Source: Pinus tabuliformis
Taxonomy: Eukaryota > Streptophyta > Pinopsida > Pinales > Pinaceae
Direction: 5' to 3'
NCBI GenBank assembly: GCA_031772625.1
Contig: CM062816.1
Location: 1,673,361,078 to 1,673,425,077, forward strand
Length of the DNA: 64,000 bases
Position numbers and translations under genes: made by a program. Shown here one piece after another: positions 33,645 to 44,350 of this stretch. The notes under the pieces were generated by a model. The model was not told where the DNA came from. It saw nothing but the letters and a program-made list of their open reading frames with translations, and did not search any database. The number at the start of each line of letters is the position of its first letter. Position 1 is the stretch's first letter.

Positions 33645-34639
33645 GTGATGTTTTTGTTTTCATGGATCCCTTAGGAAACAAAGAGAACATGGCCTGCTAT
33701 TTGATGTGGTGCACACAGATGAAAACTAGGTTGGTGCGACAGTATGAAGATGGACAATTTACATACCAAATTAGTGACATGGTTCTGATGGGTCATTTTT
33801 TTGAAAAGGTTAAAAACAAAGTGATCACATCATTTATAGAGATTTTAGGCCTGAATATATATCTTTCCAATACAATCATCTAGTCATATCAGCTCGAATC
33901 AATCTCATAGAAATCAAAACAAAGAAAGGTGAACCAAGGAGAGGGAAGATGACAAAGTTTGACCATGAACGTATTATGGAGAAAGCATTCCTATCACCCA
34001 TTGGTTAGATGAGTATATGATGCAAATGAAAAGCCTTGAAGTCGAGTCTATAGCAACAAATTGTAATCTAATCTAGTATAAGAGATCAACATATGAATTT
34101 TGTAATTTAGAAATGTCACAGTTAGACACTTTTGTAATTTTGAATGTGAATAAAATTCATAGATAAATGTTTACCTCTGGTTTAGGATAGATTCATAATG
34201 GTGTATATATGTTATATAAGCTTTAGGTTCCTTGAGGTGCTTAAGTTTATAAGATTTTCCAAATTTCAAAGAATTTTTATTTTTAGGTATAGGATCCTTA
34301 TGAGAAGCCTATAGATTTAGAATCAAGATCTAAAATTTAATTAAAATTTAGAATCAAGAGGGATTTCAATTTAAATTTAATTAAAAATTTTGATATTTTT
34401 TTTTTTTTAAATGTCATTTATAGTATTCATGTTGAGCACGAAATAAATTTTATAGATATACATCATCATGGGTTCTAGAAAATCCATTGCAATATCTAAC
34501 AACCAAGTAGATATAATATTATTTTACTTAAAATGAAAATTCAACTATCTAGGTTATGAACAACATTGAATTAATAAATGTCATATGTCAGTTTGATATA
34601 AAGCATGGAAAGAGTTACACACATGTTTCATATTGGAAT

Positions 34640-36060
34640 GTAAAAAGTGCAACACACACACACATATCATGTTATGACTAAACTCTTGTAGATAACCTCA
34701 AAAGATATAAAATCGAATAGAACTTATTTGTAGTTTACATTTTGATATATTTGAAAATTGAATAAAACTTATTTCGATCATATTTGAATTTTTTAGTTGA
34801 ACCTTAAGATACAAGGAATTTATTGAAATACATTGATAGCTAAGTAAATTTAGGAAAGTTATTACATTATATAAAATTATAAAAATGTTATCATATATTA
34901 TTTTTTGGCATATTAAATTCCAATATATGACTTATATCATGTTATGAGTAAGCTCTTATAGATTATCTCAAAAGAAATAAAATTTAATAAAATGTATTTC
35001 AATCCTGTTTGTGTTTTTTAATTGAACCTTGAGATAAGGAATTGATTGAAATACTCGAAAGAGTTGACCATACAATGGTATATGGGTGGGTCACAAACAT
35101 TTCTATATATAAAATACATTGTTTGCACTAAAATGCATTTTCTACAAGCCAATATGAAGTATATTTGTAATTATTTCCATGCTTAATATTAAATTGATAT
35201 TTATGATATATTTTAGTATATTTTAAGCATAAAAGTGACTTACATTATGTAGTAAGATTGTAATTATTTTGATGTTTTACAAGACATCTTTTAAAACTGA
35301 ATAAAACTTATTTCAATCATATTTGTGTTTTTAAATTGAACCTTGAGATAAGGAATTGATTGAAATACTTGGATAGACAAGTAAATTTAGGAAATTTAAT
35401 AAAATTAGATAAAATTATAGTAACATATCATTAATTTTTTAAATTAACATACATTGGTAGCACTAAAAGACACTTTCTAAAAGCCAATATAAAAACATAT
35501 TTGTAATTCTTTCCATGTTCCATATTAAATTTATGCATACATTATATATTTTAGTTTATTTTAAGTATCAAAGTGACTTCGCCCACGGGGCTTTGGATTG
35601 ACGGTGAATGGGTACGTTGTTAAGGCACTCCTTGCGATAGGTCACCTGTTCAATTCCCCGTGGGTGCTTAGTTTAGTCTTAACATAGAAAAAAATGTATC
35701 AAAGTGACTTCCATCATAGTAATATTGTACTTATTTTCTTAGGCTATGAAACTAGAAATCAAAATTTTTATTATGTAAAAGTTTACTTCTTGAATGGCAT
35801 TAATTGAATGTCATAAAATAAGGAATTGATTTAAATATTTGGATAACCAAGTAAATTTAAGAAAGCTCATAAAAGTATAGAAACATATCATTAATTATTT
35901 TTTGGTTTATTAAATTCCAATTTACATACAACTTATATCATGTTATGACTAAGCTCTTGTAGATGACCTCAAAAGAAATAAGATTGAATAAAACTTATTT
36001 AAATTGTTTACCAACATATTTTAGAGTTGACTTTAAAACTTATTTTAATATTATAATTTG
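34640..36060. repeat. Degenerate interspersed AT-rich repeat cluster
   Basis: Several sentences of sequence recur with drift. AAGGAATT.ATTGAAATAC recurs near 34815, 35038, 35349 and 35822 (the last TTTAAATAT). ATCATGTTATGA.TAA.CTCTT recurs near 34667, 34937 and 35938. AATAAAACTTATTTCAATC recurs near 34760 and 35302. AAAGTGACTT..AT.AT.TAGTAA recurs near 35231 and 35703. Spacing is irregular (about 220-470 bp), so this is an old rearranged tandem array or overlapping old insertions. No coding potential. Confidence 0.6.
35581..35695 (+). mobile_element. tRNA-derived SINE with 16-bp target duplications
   Basis: GTATCAAAGTGACTTC occurs at 35565-35580 and again at 35696-35711 without mismatch and brackets 115 bp. 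The insert begins GCCCACGGGGCTTTGGATTGACGG at its 5' end, with a box A-like TGGATTGACGG. It contains box B-like TGTTCAATTCC (35647-35657) and ends in an A-rich AACATAGAAAAAAAT. CCCACGGGG at the start pairs with CCCCGTGGG (35656-35664), a tRNA-like closing stem. These are the marks of a Pol III-transcribed element copied by LINE machinery. The insert sits in the AT-rich repeat cluster and is far more GC-rich than its surroundings. Confidence 0.82.
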
Positions 36061-36599
36061 TGTTTTATTAAATGTATTTTTTGAATCAAAGTCGTTATAT
36101 TTTTTAATACAAGTTATACTATTTTTTCTTTTTAACTAGCGAAATAATAAAACAGATCCATAAACTGAAATTTAATGAACATCCATAAAAAAGATTAATA
36201 AACATCCATAAACTAAAATAATGAATATATCAATAAATTGTACATATGAAAATATATACAAATTACATTACATGAACATCCGTAAACTGAAATAATAAGC
36301 ACCCATAAACTAAAATAATGTTCATGTATGATCCATAAATTGTCCATGTATCAAAATATAGAAAGTCTATACATATCACATGTGAATGTGACCTATGAAA
36401 TAGACCTGAAAATATACAAACTATCCACTCTAGAATCTATCACTAGAACTGCTTTGTGAGTTCCGTCATGCAAAATAAGCATCCATAATCTGGTACTGCA
36501 ATATAACACATTCAAATTCAAATTAATTAGATCATTATTTGTATAAAATAAGAAGTTTGTAAATAGATGATTTTGAACCACATTTAATTACATATGAAT

Positions 36600-37354
36600 C
36601 TATTAACCTCACTCGAGTTCAAATGCAAGTCAAGTCGTATGGGGGTATGATCAATCTGGGTTTGGTGCTCCCCTGCATGTGGCTCAATAAATGAGGCCCA
36701 CGTCGATGGACTAGCATCGTCAATACCTCCATACCCACATCCCACTCATGCATCCACATAAATGTGGCATCGACACTACTCTGCATACGAGCCTGTGTAC
36801 ACAATGAAAAAAAATTATAATTATTCTACGAATTAATTAGTGTGCATGTAACTTAAAAAAATGAAATCTTAGGAATACTTTTTTTTACCTCGATTGATGG
36901 TCCATGAGACTATACATAGTGACTCTCCTAGAAATGAGTGTCCTGAGGAATTGGAGGTGGAGGTGGAGGTGGAGGAGAATCCATGGAAACATGCACTAGT
37001 GAAGGCCACTGACTGATCAACTACCCCCTTGGATGACGTCAAAACCTCATCCATGTAGCTAGTCTATGTGTACATGTTATCATGAACTTATTAATATAAA
37101 TTCAATCTAATACAAACTTATTATTAATATAAATAATGTATAATTTGATGATAAGAGTCGAAAGTTTCGTATATATGTACCTGGCATGGGTCACACAAGT
37201 CGTGCACCCACCAAGTTTCACGGATGGCATCACAACACATAAGTGCATATGAAAAAAGTTGTTCAGCAGGTATATTCTTGAGATACAAATCATCATATAA
37301 TGGTACTGGGGGGTTAGGAGGCAAGGATGGTGGTAAGTTCATCTCTCCATGCAA
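36600..37354 (-). pseudogene. Candidate multi-exon gene relic, family unknown
   Basis: On the minus strand, 37354-37181 encodes PPNPPVPLYDDLYLKN and EQLFSYALMCCDAIRETWW, ending CDPCQ at a consensus donor CAG|GTACAT (37180). A second block, about 37063-36888, starts after an ACATAG acceptor. In one frame it has a poly-Pro run from a GGAGGT repeat (VSMDSPPPPPPPPIPQD), and it ends near a CGAG|GTAAAA donor. A third block, about 36793-36600, follows a GTACACAG acceptor. Splice signals and protein-like composition agree, but I do not recognise the product, and frames across the joins are uncertain. Confidence 0.3.
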
Positions 37355-37502
37355 TGCAACTTACACACTAGTGAATTTCGTTCACATGCTATCTGCAATG
37401 GTATGTTTAGTTCAACATCGAGTTGCGATGACTCCTCTAGCTTTGTCGACAATACCACACTATGAGACAATAGTGGCAGTGATATTAGAGGTGGTGGTAC
37501 AT

Positions 37503-37835
37503 TGTTATGAAACCAGTTCACAAAAAGATAGAAAAGATAGATCAATGCCTTAGAATTCAACCTCTTCGAGGGGGCAACCTCCTTTACATTACATAAATGA
37601 ACAATTCTTGGATGATTCAAATGACAAAATCTCATTTCTATATATAGGAGTCTAAGGAGTCACAATATAACCCAGTCGACCTAACAATAATAATATAAAG
37701 CCACAAAAATAACAATAGAGGGATTCTATGGGGCACAGGAATAACAATATAGGGACAATAGGGGCACAACGATATTAATAGGGGATACCAATACAATAGT
37801 AATGGGGTAATCACTAGTATTATAGGAACCTAAGA
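37503..37835 (-). repeat. 3' LTR of G1 long copy
   Basis: Aligned with 10621-10954. The plus-strand right end is AAGA instead of AACA. TGCCCCTCTCCTTCAA (37836-37851) next to it is the polypurine tract on the minus strand. CTATATATAG TATA element near 37638. Confidence 0.92.
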
Positions 37836-37851
37836 TGCCCCTCTCCTTCAA

Positions 37852-39040
37852 AAAAGTGTTGTCCTCAACACTTGAGTAGTTCTGGATGCTTCTGTATAAA
37901 ATTCTCATCCTTCCATGTGGAATCTTTAACGGATAAGTTCTTCCACTTGATGAGATTCTCCGAAATTGATCCATTTCATAGTTTTCGAGTTCTTGTTTCT
38001 ATGACTCCTTCTGGTTCCAATATAATTTTTCCTTCCTCGTCAATTTCTGGAAATATTGTTTGAACTGGGAGCTTGTCGCCTATAACCTTCTTTAAACATG
38101 AAACATGGAAAACTGGGTGCACTCGAGAAGCTACAGTAAGCTCCAATTTGTATGCCATAGTACCAATCTTTTGCAACACCTTGTACGGACCATAATACTT
38201 TGGTGATAATTTATTATCCTTCTTAGCTTGCTTGAGGGACATTTGTTTATATGGTTGTAGCCGTAGGAATACCCAATTAGCTACATCAAAACTTCTTTCG
38301 CTACGATGTTGATCTGCCTGTTGTTTCATTCTATTATGTGCCAACAGGAGGTTATCCTTTAAGAGTTGGAGGACATGTTGTTGATGTTCGATGTGATGTT
38401 CCACTGCTTGAACCTTAGAATTTTCTCTTAAATATGATGTGATGGATGGTGGCTGATATCCATAAAGTGCCATAAATGGGGTCATTTTTGTTGTTGTATG
38501 GAAGGAAGTGTTATACCACCATTCAGCCAGAGGCAACCATTTGACCCATTGTGTCTATTTATCAGATACAAAGCAACGAAGATATCCTTCCAAACATTTG
38601 TTTACTATCTCAGTTTGACCATCAGATTGAGGATGATAAGATGAGCTATGAGCTAACTGAGTACCAAGACAAGTAAATAATTCTCTCCAAAAATTTCCAG
38701 TGAAAATGGGATCTCTGTCACTTACAATAATCTTTGGGTTTCCATGTAGCTTTTGAATTGTTTCCATAAATGCAGTAGAAACTGTATTGGCTTTAAATGG
38801 ATGTGATAATGCACAAAAGTGTGCATACTTGGTAAGTCTGTCAACTACCACCATGATGACACTCCTTCCCTCAGACTTGGGTAAACCTGTGATAAAATCC
38901 ATTGAAACCTCCTCCCAACATTGGCTTGGAATGGATAAAGGTTGTAATAGACCTGGGGTCTTAATTGTTTCAACTTTATTTTGTTGGCAAACCAAACATT
39001 CCGTGACAAACTTTTGAATATCCGATTTAAGGCCATCCCA
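37852..39040 (-). pseudogene. G1 integrase with chromodomain-like C-terminus
   Basis: The zinc-binding start is split by a frameshift near 39050 (LVCQQNK remains). The DDE core is intact: VSMDFITGLPKSEG, IVSDRDPIFTGNFW and SSYHPQSDGQTEIVNK carry Asp, Asp and Glu. A stop near 38552 interrupts DK-TQW (consistent with Gln CAG to TAG). The C-terminal part (37976-38536) has the GPYKVLQKIGTMAYKLEL and HPVFHVSCLKK segments. After one stop near 37975 comes LIKWKNLSVKDSTW, the core of a chromodomain (YLIKWK....DSTWE), which in chromoviruses steers integration toward particular chromatin. Confidence 0.9.
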
Positions 39041-40640
39041 AAAAATTCCTTCTTAACTCTGTGGTAAGCTTTTAAAAATCCTGAGTGCCCTCCTAAGGGA
39101 GAAGTGTGCAATTCCATAAGAATCTTTTGTTTGAGTTGGGAATTCTTACAGAGGTATAAGCGATCTTTGTACCATAATGAATCATTTTGCCAGCTAAAAG
39201 TATCAGATGTACTAGAATCTTGTTGTAACTTTTGAATAAGTGCCCACACTTCTTCATCATTCTTCCATTCCTCCCTTGCTTCGTTTATCCAATCTGGTTG
39301 GATAATAGAAATGGCGCATAACAATGCTTCCACATCCTCATCCTTTCTTGAGAGTGCATCTGCCACCACATTTTGCTTCCCTTTTTTGTAGATGATTTCA
39401 AAGTCATAACCCAACATCTTTGTGACCCACTTTTGTTGCTCTTCAGAGGATAATATTTGTTCTAAAAAGTATTTAAGGCTATCATGATCCGTTTTTACCT
39501 TGAAGTGTCTTCCCATTAGGTAGAGTCGCCATTTCTTAAGTGCATGTAGTATTGCCAACATTTCCTTCTCATAAATAGCTTTGTGTAAAAACTTTCCCTT
39601 GATTGGATGACTTTCAAAAGCAATGGGTCTTTCATCTTGCATTAAAACAAAACCAATTTCATTTCCTGAAGCATCACATTCCACAATAAAGGTTTTTGTG
39701 AAGTCCGGTGTAGCTAAGACCGGTGCTTGGCACATTGCCTCTTTAAGATGTTCGAAGGCCTTTGTTGCTTCTGGAGTCCATGAAAATGCATCTTTCTTCA
39801 ATAATGTTCTTAGAGGTGCTACTATTCTCCCATAATTCTTAACAAACTTGCGATAATACCCTGTCAACCTGAGAAATCCTCACAGATGCTTTATGGATGT
39901 GGGGATTTTCCATTCCTTAATGGCTTTAATTTTGCTAGGGTCTACCTTAACTCTTTCATGAGATACAATATGACCCAGATATTCCACCTCTTGTACTCCA
40001 AAGAAACATTTGGATCTTTTTGCATATAATTGTTTCTCCTCCAATAGTTGTAGCACCTTGTCAACATGTTCAACATGATCCTTCCAAGACTTGCTGTAGA
40101 TTAGTATATCATCAAAAAATACTAACACAAATTTTCTAAGGAAAGGTTTGAAAATTGAATTCATCAAACCTTGAAATGTAGAAGGTGCATTAGTAAGGCA
40201 AAAGGCATGACCAAAAATTCATAATGACCCTCATGAGTTCTAAATGTTGTTTTCAAAATGTCCTCAGTCTTTGATGATGTCCTGAACGAAGATCCAACTT
40301 GGTGAAGTAAATTGATCCATGCAATTCATCCAGTAATTCATCAATGACAGGAATGGGAAACTTATCTTTAATAGTGAGCTTGTTGAGCCCCCTATAATTT
40401 GGACACATGCGCCATGATCCATCCTTCTTGCACACCAATACTACTGGAGCAGAGAAAGAACTTTGACTGGCTTGAATTATACCAGCCTCTAGCATTTCTG
40501 CAACCATACATTCAATTTCACTCTTTTGGGCATAGGGATATCTATACGGCCTGATGTTTGGAGGAACACTTCCTGGAATCAGATGAATAGCATGATCATG
40601 ATCACGAATAGGTGGGAGACCTTTGGAAGTCTCAAATACC
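39041..40640 (-). pseudogene. G1 reverse transcriptase and RNase H
   Basis: RT begins in the 40253-41890 frame with EMLEAGIIQASQSSFSAPV, CKKDGSWRMCPNYRGLN and FTKLDLRSGHHQ. After a frameshift gap near 40200 it continues with the catalytic FFDDILIYS (about 40120), then EYLGHIVS, and after another frameshift GYYRKFVKNYGRIVAPL. RNase H (39867-39200) shows FIVECDASGNEIGFVL, the Glu in YEKEMLAILHALKKWR, TDHDSLKYFL and NVVADALSR, so the acidic residues are present. The linker holds SQLKQKILMELHTSPLGGHSG. Confidence 0.9.
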
Positions 40641-42403
40641 TTGGAATGATTGTCCAAGACTTTTTGGAGATCTAGAGAAATAGATGATTTTGATGTGGAA
40701 ACATCTAGTGAACATAATTGTGCAATTGCACCTCTTTGTTCCTTTTTTAGAAGCTTTGTCATACCATTAGAGCTAATTATCTTTCCCGCTTTCCCTGCGA
40801 TACCCCTTAATTCAAATTCCTTTCCTTCCGTAGAAAATTTCATGAAAAATTCTTGAAAATTAAAAGCTATTGTATCCAAGAATTGTAGCCATTGGACTCC
40901 TAGTACAACATCAGCACCTCCCATTGGAATGGAAAGCATTAGGCTAGTCAATACATATTCTCCCATGGATAGCTTGATATTATGGCACTTTCCAGAGAAA
41001 TTTATTGTTCCTCCATTTGCAACCATCACTTGACACTCTGGTGCTGGATATAGGAAGAAATTCAATTCTTTTGCTACCTTACAATGAATAAAATTGTGGG
41101 TACTTCCTGAATCAATCAACACTATTACCTTTTTCTTCTTGATTTGTCCTTCTATCTTGATGGTTTGAGGAGTGGTAATTCCTGCCAATACATTACAAGA
41201 TATGGTCGAATTCATTTCTTTTTTATCTAGGCTTTGTTCCTGGAGTATATCCTCTTCTTTTGACCTTTGTTTCTCCTTTTCTTCTTCCTCTTCACAATCT
41301 ATGTAGAATAATTTCTTCTCAACACACTTATGACCTTTAGTGTATTTTCTATCACAACTGTAACAAAGCCCTTTTACTCTTTTTTCTTCCAATTGTTGTG
41401 GTGTCAACCTTATAGGTTGTGGAAGACTAGGGGCAACAACTCTTCTATCTTTATAGTTGTGAGTGGTATGCTTTCTGGTTGCCATAATTTTGCTTTCCAT
41501 TTTTCTTGCTAACCTGAATGCCTTCTCTAATGAATCAGATTCCCAAAGGTGAACATCATGTTGGATATTATCCTTTAAAGTCCCTATGAACACATCAATC
41601 CTATGCTCCTCTGGAATATTTTTTACCCTTATGTTCATTTTTTGGAACTCTTCAATGCGCTCCATTATTGAACCCTTTTGTTTGAGACTTATTAATTGGC
41701 TAAAAAAAGTGTTTCTTTTTGTATCCTCATAATGTGCTGTCAATTCTTCCGTAAAAATTGCCCAAGTGATAATTTGTTTATGAGAGCAAAGCCATTGATA
41801 CCATACAGACTGATTTGGTTCCAAATATAAAGTTGCAATACGTACCTTTTGTTTGTTTTGCACATTATTGAGATCAAAAAATTGCTCCATCTATAATATC
41901 CATGTTGCGGGATCCTTGCCATCAAACTTCCTCATATCGATTTTTGGAATATGGTGGGTCTTCAATCCAACATTAGAGTCTATGAAATCATGATTAACAT
42001 TTATTTTGTTCACATCATGAGTTTCCTTTACTACCTTTTTACCATTTGTAAGTATTTTTTGTAGAAAATTTGTCAAATCTGTCTTCAAATCTGCCATGTC
42101 TGTCTTCAAATCTGCCATATCTCTCTTCAAATCTAACTTCAAATCTATCATCAAATCATCCATCTTAGCTTCCATTCCCTTTATCTTAGATTCCACGCCA
42201 TTTATCTTAGCTTCTGTTAGCTTTTGTGAGAGTGACATTTGTTGCACTTGGTCTTGTAATTTTGATACATCATGTAGCATTTCTTCCTCTTCTTCATGAG
42301 TCATGTTAGAGCTTTTAGGTTTCTTACTAGGTGTTTGCATTTTATTCCTCGGGGCATCAGTTACTGATAATAATGCTCTACTATGCCCTTTGAATTCCTT
42401 CAA
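40641..42403 (-). pseudogene. G1 gag and protease
   Basis: The Gag start (ATG at 42401-42403) is followed by a long coiled coil with repeated LKTDMADLKTD-type heptads. The capsid domain MRKFDGKDPATWIL then begins. One stop (near 41889, fits CAG to TAG) splits the frame, which continues MEQFFDLN. The zinc knuckle CYSCDRKYTKGHKC is at 41324-41365 and intact. The protease active site VLIDSGSTHNF has Asp at 41111-41113 and looks functional. Downstream VLGVQWL is the usual protease tail. Gag would form the particle and the protease would cut Gag-Pol. Confidence 0.9.
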
Positions 42404-42757
42404 AATAATTTTTCAAACCAAGCTTAAGCAAAAATTTAAAAAATCTACACACATTTTTTCACTTTGTAGGAGCTCGATATTGCCTCTGATGCATCTCTGT
42501 AATTTCAGATCATCTAGTTCTGAAATTGCAACCTGAAGTAGCCCTTTGTGTCCTCTTTCCAATGCCACCAGTCTAATCCAGATTGGATTCTCCAAGGAAG
42601 AGTTATTCCAAATCTCCCACAGTGACCTGATTATAGACTAGTTCAGTAGAGCAAACTTGTACGACATGCCACGTATCCCTGTTTTGACCTTTGGCTCTAA
42701 AAATATACAAAAGAAACTATAGTCTGTCCTCTTTCTGTACCTTCTTATGAAACTTCA
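42404..42757 (-). other. G1 leader, truncated
   Basis: Non-coding leader matching 12470-12760. Homology ends at CTTCAATCTGAT, where unrelated DNA begins. Confidence 0.75.
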
Positions 42758-42989
42758 ATCTGATAAGATGGCATAGTTGGCGTAGATGAGAAGATAAATA
42801 GTTGATTTTCTTCAATTCTTGTGATTTCCTTGTCTGAATCTGAGTTATTGGAAGCATGTTGGTGTTTTATTCCTCCATTGTCCTTTGCTTTAGATATCAC
42901 AATTAGTTTATTTTAGGGGCCTTGTAATTATGTTGGTATGTGTGTCTTTCTGACTTGTTATTTGCTTTCTAGTATCTGTTGCTCTTCCT

Positions 42990-43938
42990 GATTCGGGGTG
43001 GGGTCCTTTTCGTCTTCTTCTTCTTCTTCCTCATCTAATTCATTTGGAGGAAATTACCAACCTTTTGGTTGTTTCCCTGTTTTCTTCTTTCTTCGTTGTT
43101 CTTTCTTGGCGGCAGGGCACATGTTTTGCAAGTATCCTGTTTGGCGACATATTCAACATCTAAGCGATGTGTTCTTGAAGTCCAAGATTTGAGTAGGTAG
43201 AGTTTTAAAATTGGGCCCCCATGGGCCGTTGGTAGCAGTCTACGATGGGTGGGTGGAGGTCTCGAGGTCCAACCCACGGGCCTCCCCGAGTCTATTTTTT
43301 CGCACCATTATGATGTTTTTCCCAGCGGTCATGTCTTATCACCAACCAGTTACGCTTTTCAGTTAGCGATTTACTATTTGGGTCGCTCGTTGGTGGGCCA
43401 ACCCACATGGGTCGGGAAGGTCGGATCCATTTTTTAACTGTCACTGGGAAAATTAAAGAGGTGACAAATTTTCCCTTTCTAACTACCATTTTCCGCGTGT
43501 CATCCCTTCGCTAAATTTTTGCCTTGTTAGTGACTGCCACTTGGCCTAGTGTGACCAAAACTTTTACTGGATATATCTTGAGCATACAAACCCGAATTTG
43601 AGTGTCATTTTCACCTTTGGAATTAGGGAAACGAGTAATATGATGTGGTCCTAGTTTCACTTCCATTTGAATACTTTGATTTTGAGTATTTTCAAGGCCA
43701 CTTCTATTTTTAGAACCACCTAGATTAGCCTCATTTTGACTCTCCACAAATCATACCTTTTTCCATCAAACAAAGGAGTTGGGAAAAGCAATCTTTCTTC
43801 ATTTACTTTTGAATATTTTGACGACATACCATTGGAGGGGACTTCCCTTGAATGCTTGGAGGACTATTTTCTTGACCTTGACATCTGCTCTTCTAGGGAT
43901 CTTCCTTCCAGTTGTCAAGTTGTGACTTGAACAAACCT
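42990..43938 (-). pseudogene. Relics of a copia-type gag start and a zinc-knuckle ORF
   Basis: Near 43840-43730 the minus strand reads LFPTPLFDGKRYDLWRVKMR, the typical opening of copia Gag (FDG.NYDLW). At 43117-43158 a decayed zinc knuckle reads C-stop-IC-RQTGYLQNMC, that is CX2CX4YX4C with Tyr where His is expected. It is followed by KKEQRRKKTGKQPKGW and an acidic tail DEEEEEDEKDPTPNQ. The two pieces may belong to one element or to two (the second also resembles LINE ORF1 proteins). Frameshifts separate them and neither is functional. Confidence 0.45.
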
Positions 43939-44350
43939 GCTCTAAAACCAATTGTTGGAAATATTGAGAGGGGGAAGTGAATCAATATTTTTTTTACCAA
44001 CTAATTTTTAATCAACAAATCACTACATCAATCATTGGAATTTGAACACATGAATTTTTTTTTTTACAAATGAAGGAACACTTTTCTTAATATAAAGAGT
44101 AAAAATAAATTATCAATTCCCACTGAAACTTTTGTAGGCCTTGACCCACAAGATACACGAATTTTTTAACTGAGAACCATCTCAATGAATTTGTGGGTAC
44201 CAACACACAAAAAAACACCAAATCCTAGCTGAGCCCCAACTCAACAACTTTGTAGGCTCCAACCTCCCTAGATAAGCACCAAATCAGCAAAACATCATGA
44301 GCACCAATGCAACTCCAATTTATGTTGTGGATTTTCCATCAATTACTTCT
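43939..44350 (-). repeat. LTR end with primer-binding site, minus strand
   Basis: On the minus strand ...TTTCCAACA is followed by AT and TGGTTTTAGAGC (43939-43950), two bases off TGGTATCAGAGC, and then by the copia-type gag start. The plus strand from 43953 (TGTTGGAAATATTGAGAGGGGG) would be the LTR. A similar start, TGTTGGAAAACAAGACAATACTGAG in form, lies at 47204. The other LTR end was not found, so the right limit given is arbitrary. Confidence 0.45.

Larger units (their letters stand above)
31233..34008 (+). pseudogene. Transposase-like gene (SDGCAGQFK family), intron-bearing, decayed
   Basis: An N-terminal 13-residue repeat (31244-31399) leads into a frame with AHTIREHVSDINQQYFKKHS and a helix-turn-helix-like region (31580-31980). 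After frameshifts come FWESH, VDNAKHVEEM, RPNTICDTCCCRYNFEFHD and PPPTMRDFVSSILC. The core follows: VVDFATNYTF (about 32680), EYHFYINDGHEHDTLF, HCVWSDGCAGQFKS (32938-32982) and ETRHGKGYCDGACSCVK. A family of uncharacterised plant and animal proteins has this motif order and looks like a DDE nuclease. Asp in VVDF and WSDG are candidate catalytic residues. An 84-nt intron (33561-33644) restores VREGDVFVFMDPLG. About ten stops and several frameshifts kill it. A flanking repeat pair was not found. Confidence 0.55.
37503..42757 (-). mobile_element. Ty3/gypsy chromovirus, family G1, 5'-truncated
   Basis: The longest G1 copy. Minus-strand order is leader (part), gag, protease, RT, RNase H, integrase, chromodomain-like end, polypurine tract, 3' LTR. 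RT before integrase and the C-terminal chromodomain-like motif place it among plant chromoviruses. The match to the G1 leader stops at 42757, so the PBS and 5' LTR are missing. Damage to the single gag-pol frame is light: stops near 41889, 38552 and 37975, and frameshifts near 39050, 39870 and 40200. The LTR length of 333-334 bp and compact size recall described conifer gypsy families, but I cannot verify identity. Confidence 0.93.

Noticed and set aside
35581-35666. Functional tRNA gene
   Set aside because: Box A is weak and no full cloverleaf with anticodon arm is evident. Target duplications and an A-rich tail show a SINE.
36953-36973. GGAGGT repeat as a regulatory element
   Set aside because: Short simple repeat. 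Its only likely meaning is the poly-Pro run in the minus-strand frame.
43014-43032. CTT microsatellite as a coding Ser repeat
   Set aside because: The plus-strand Ser run is the shadow of the minus-strand Glu-rich tail after the zinc knuckle.
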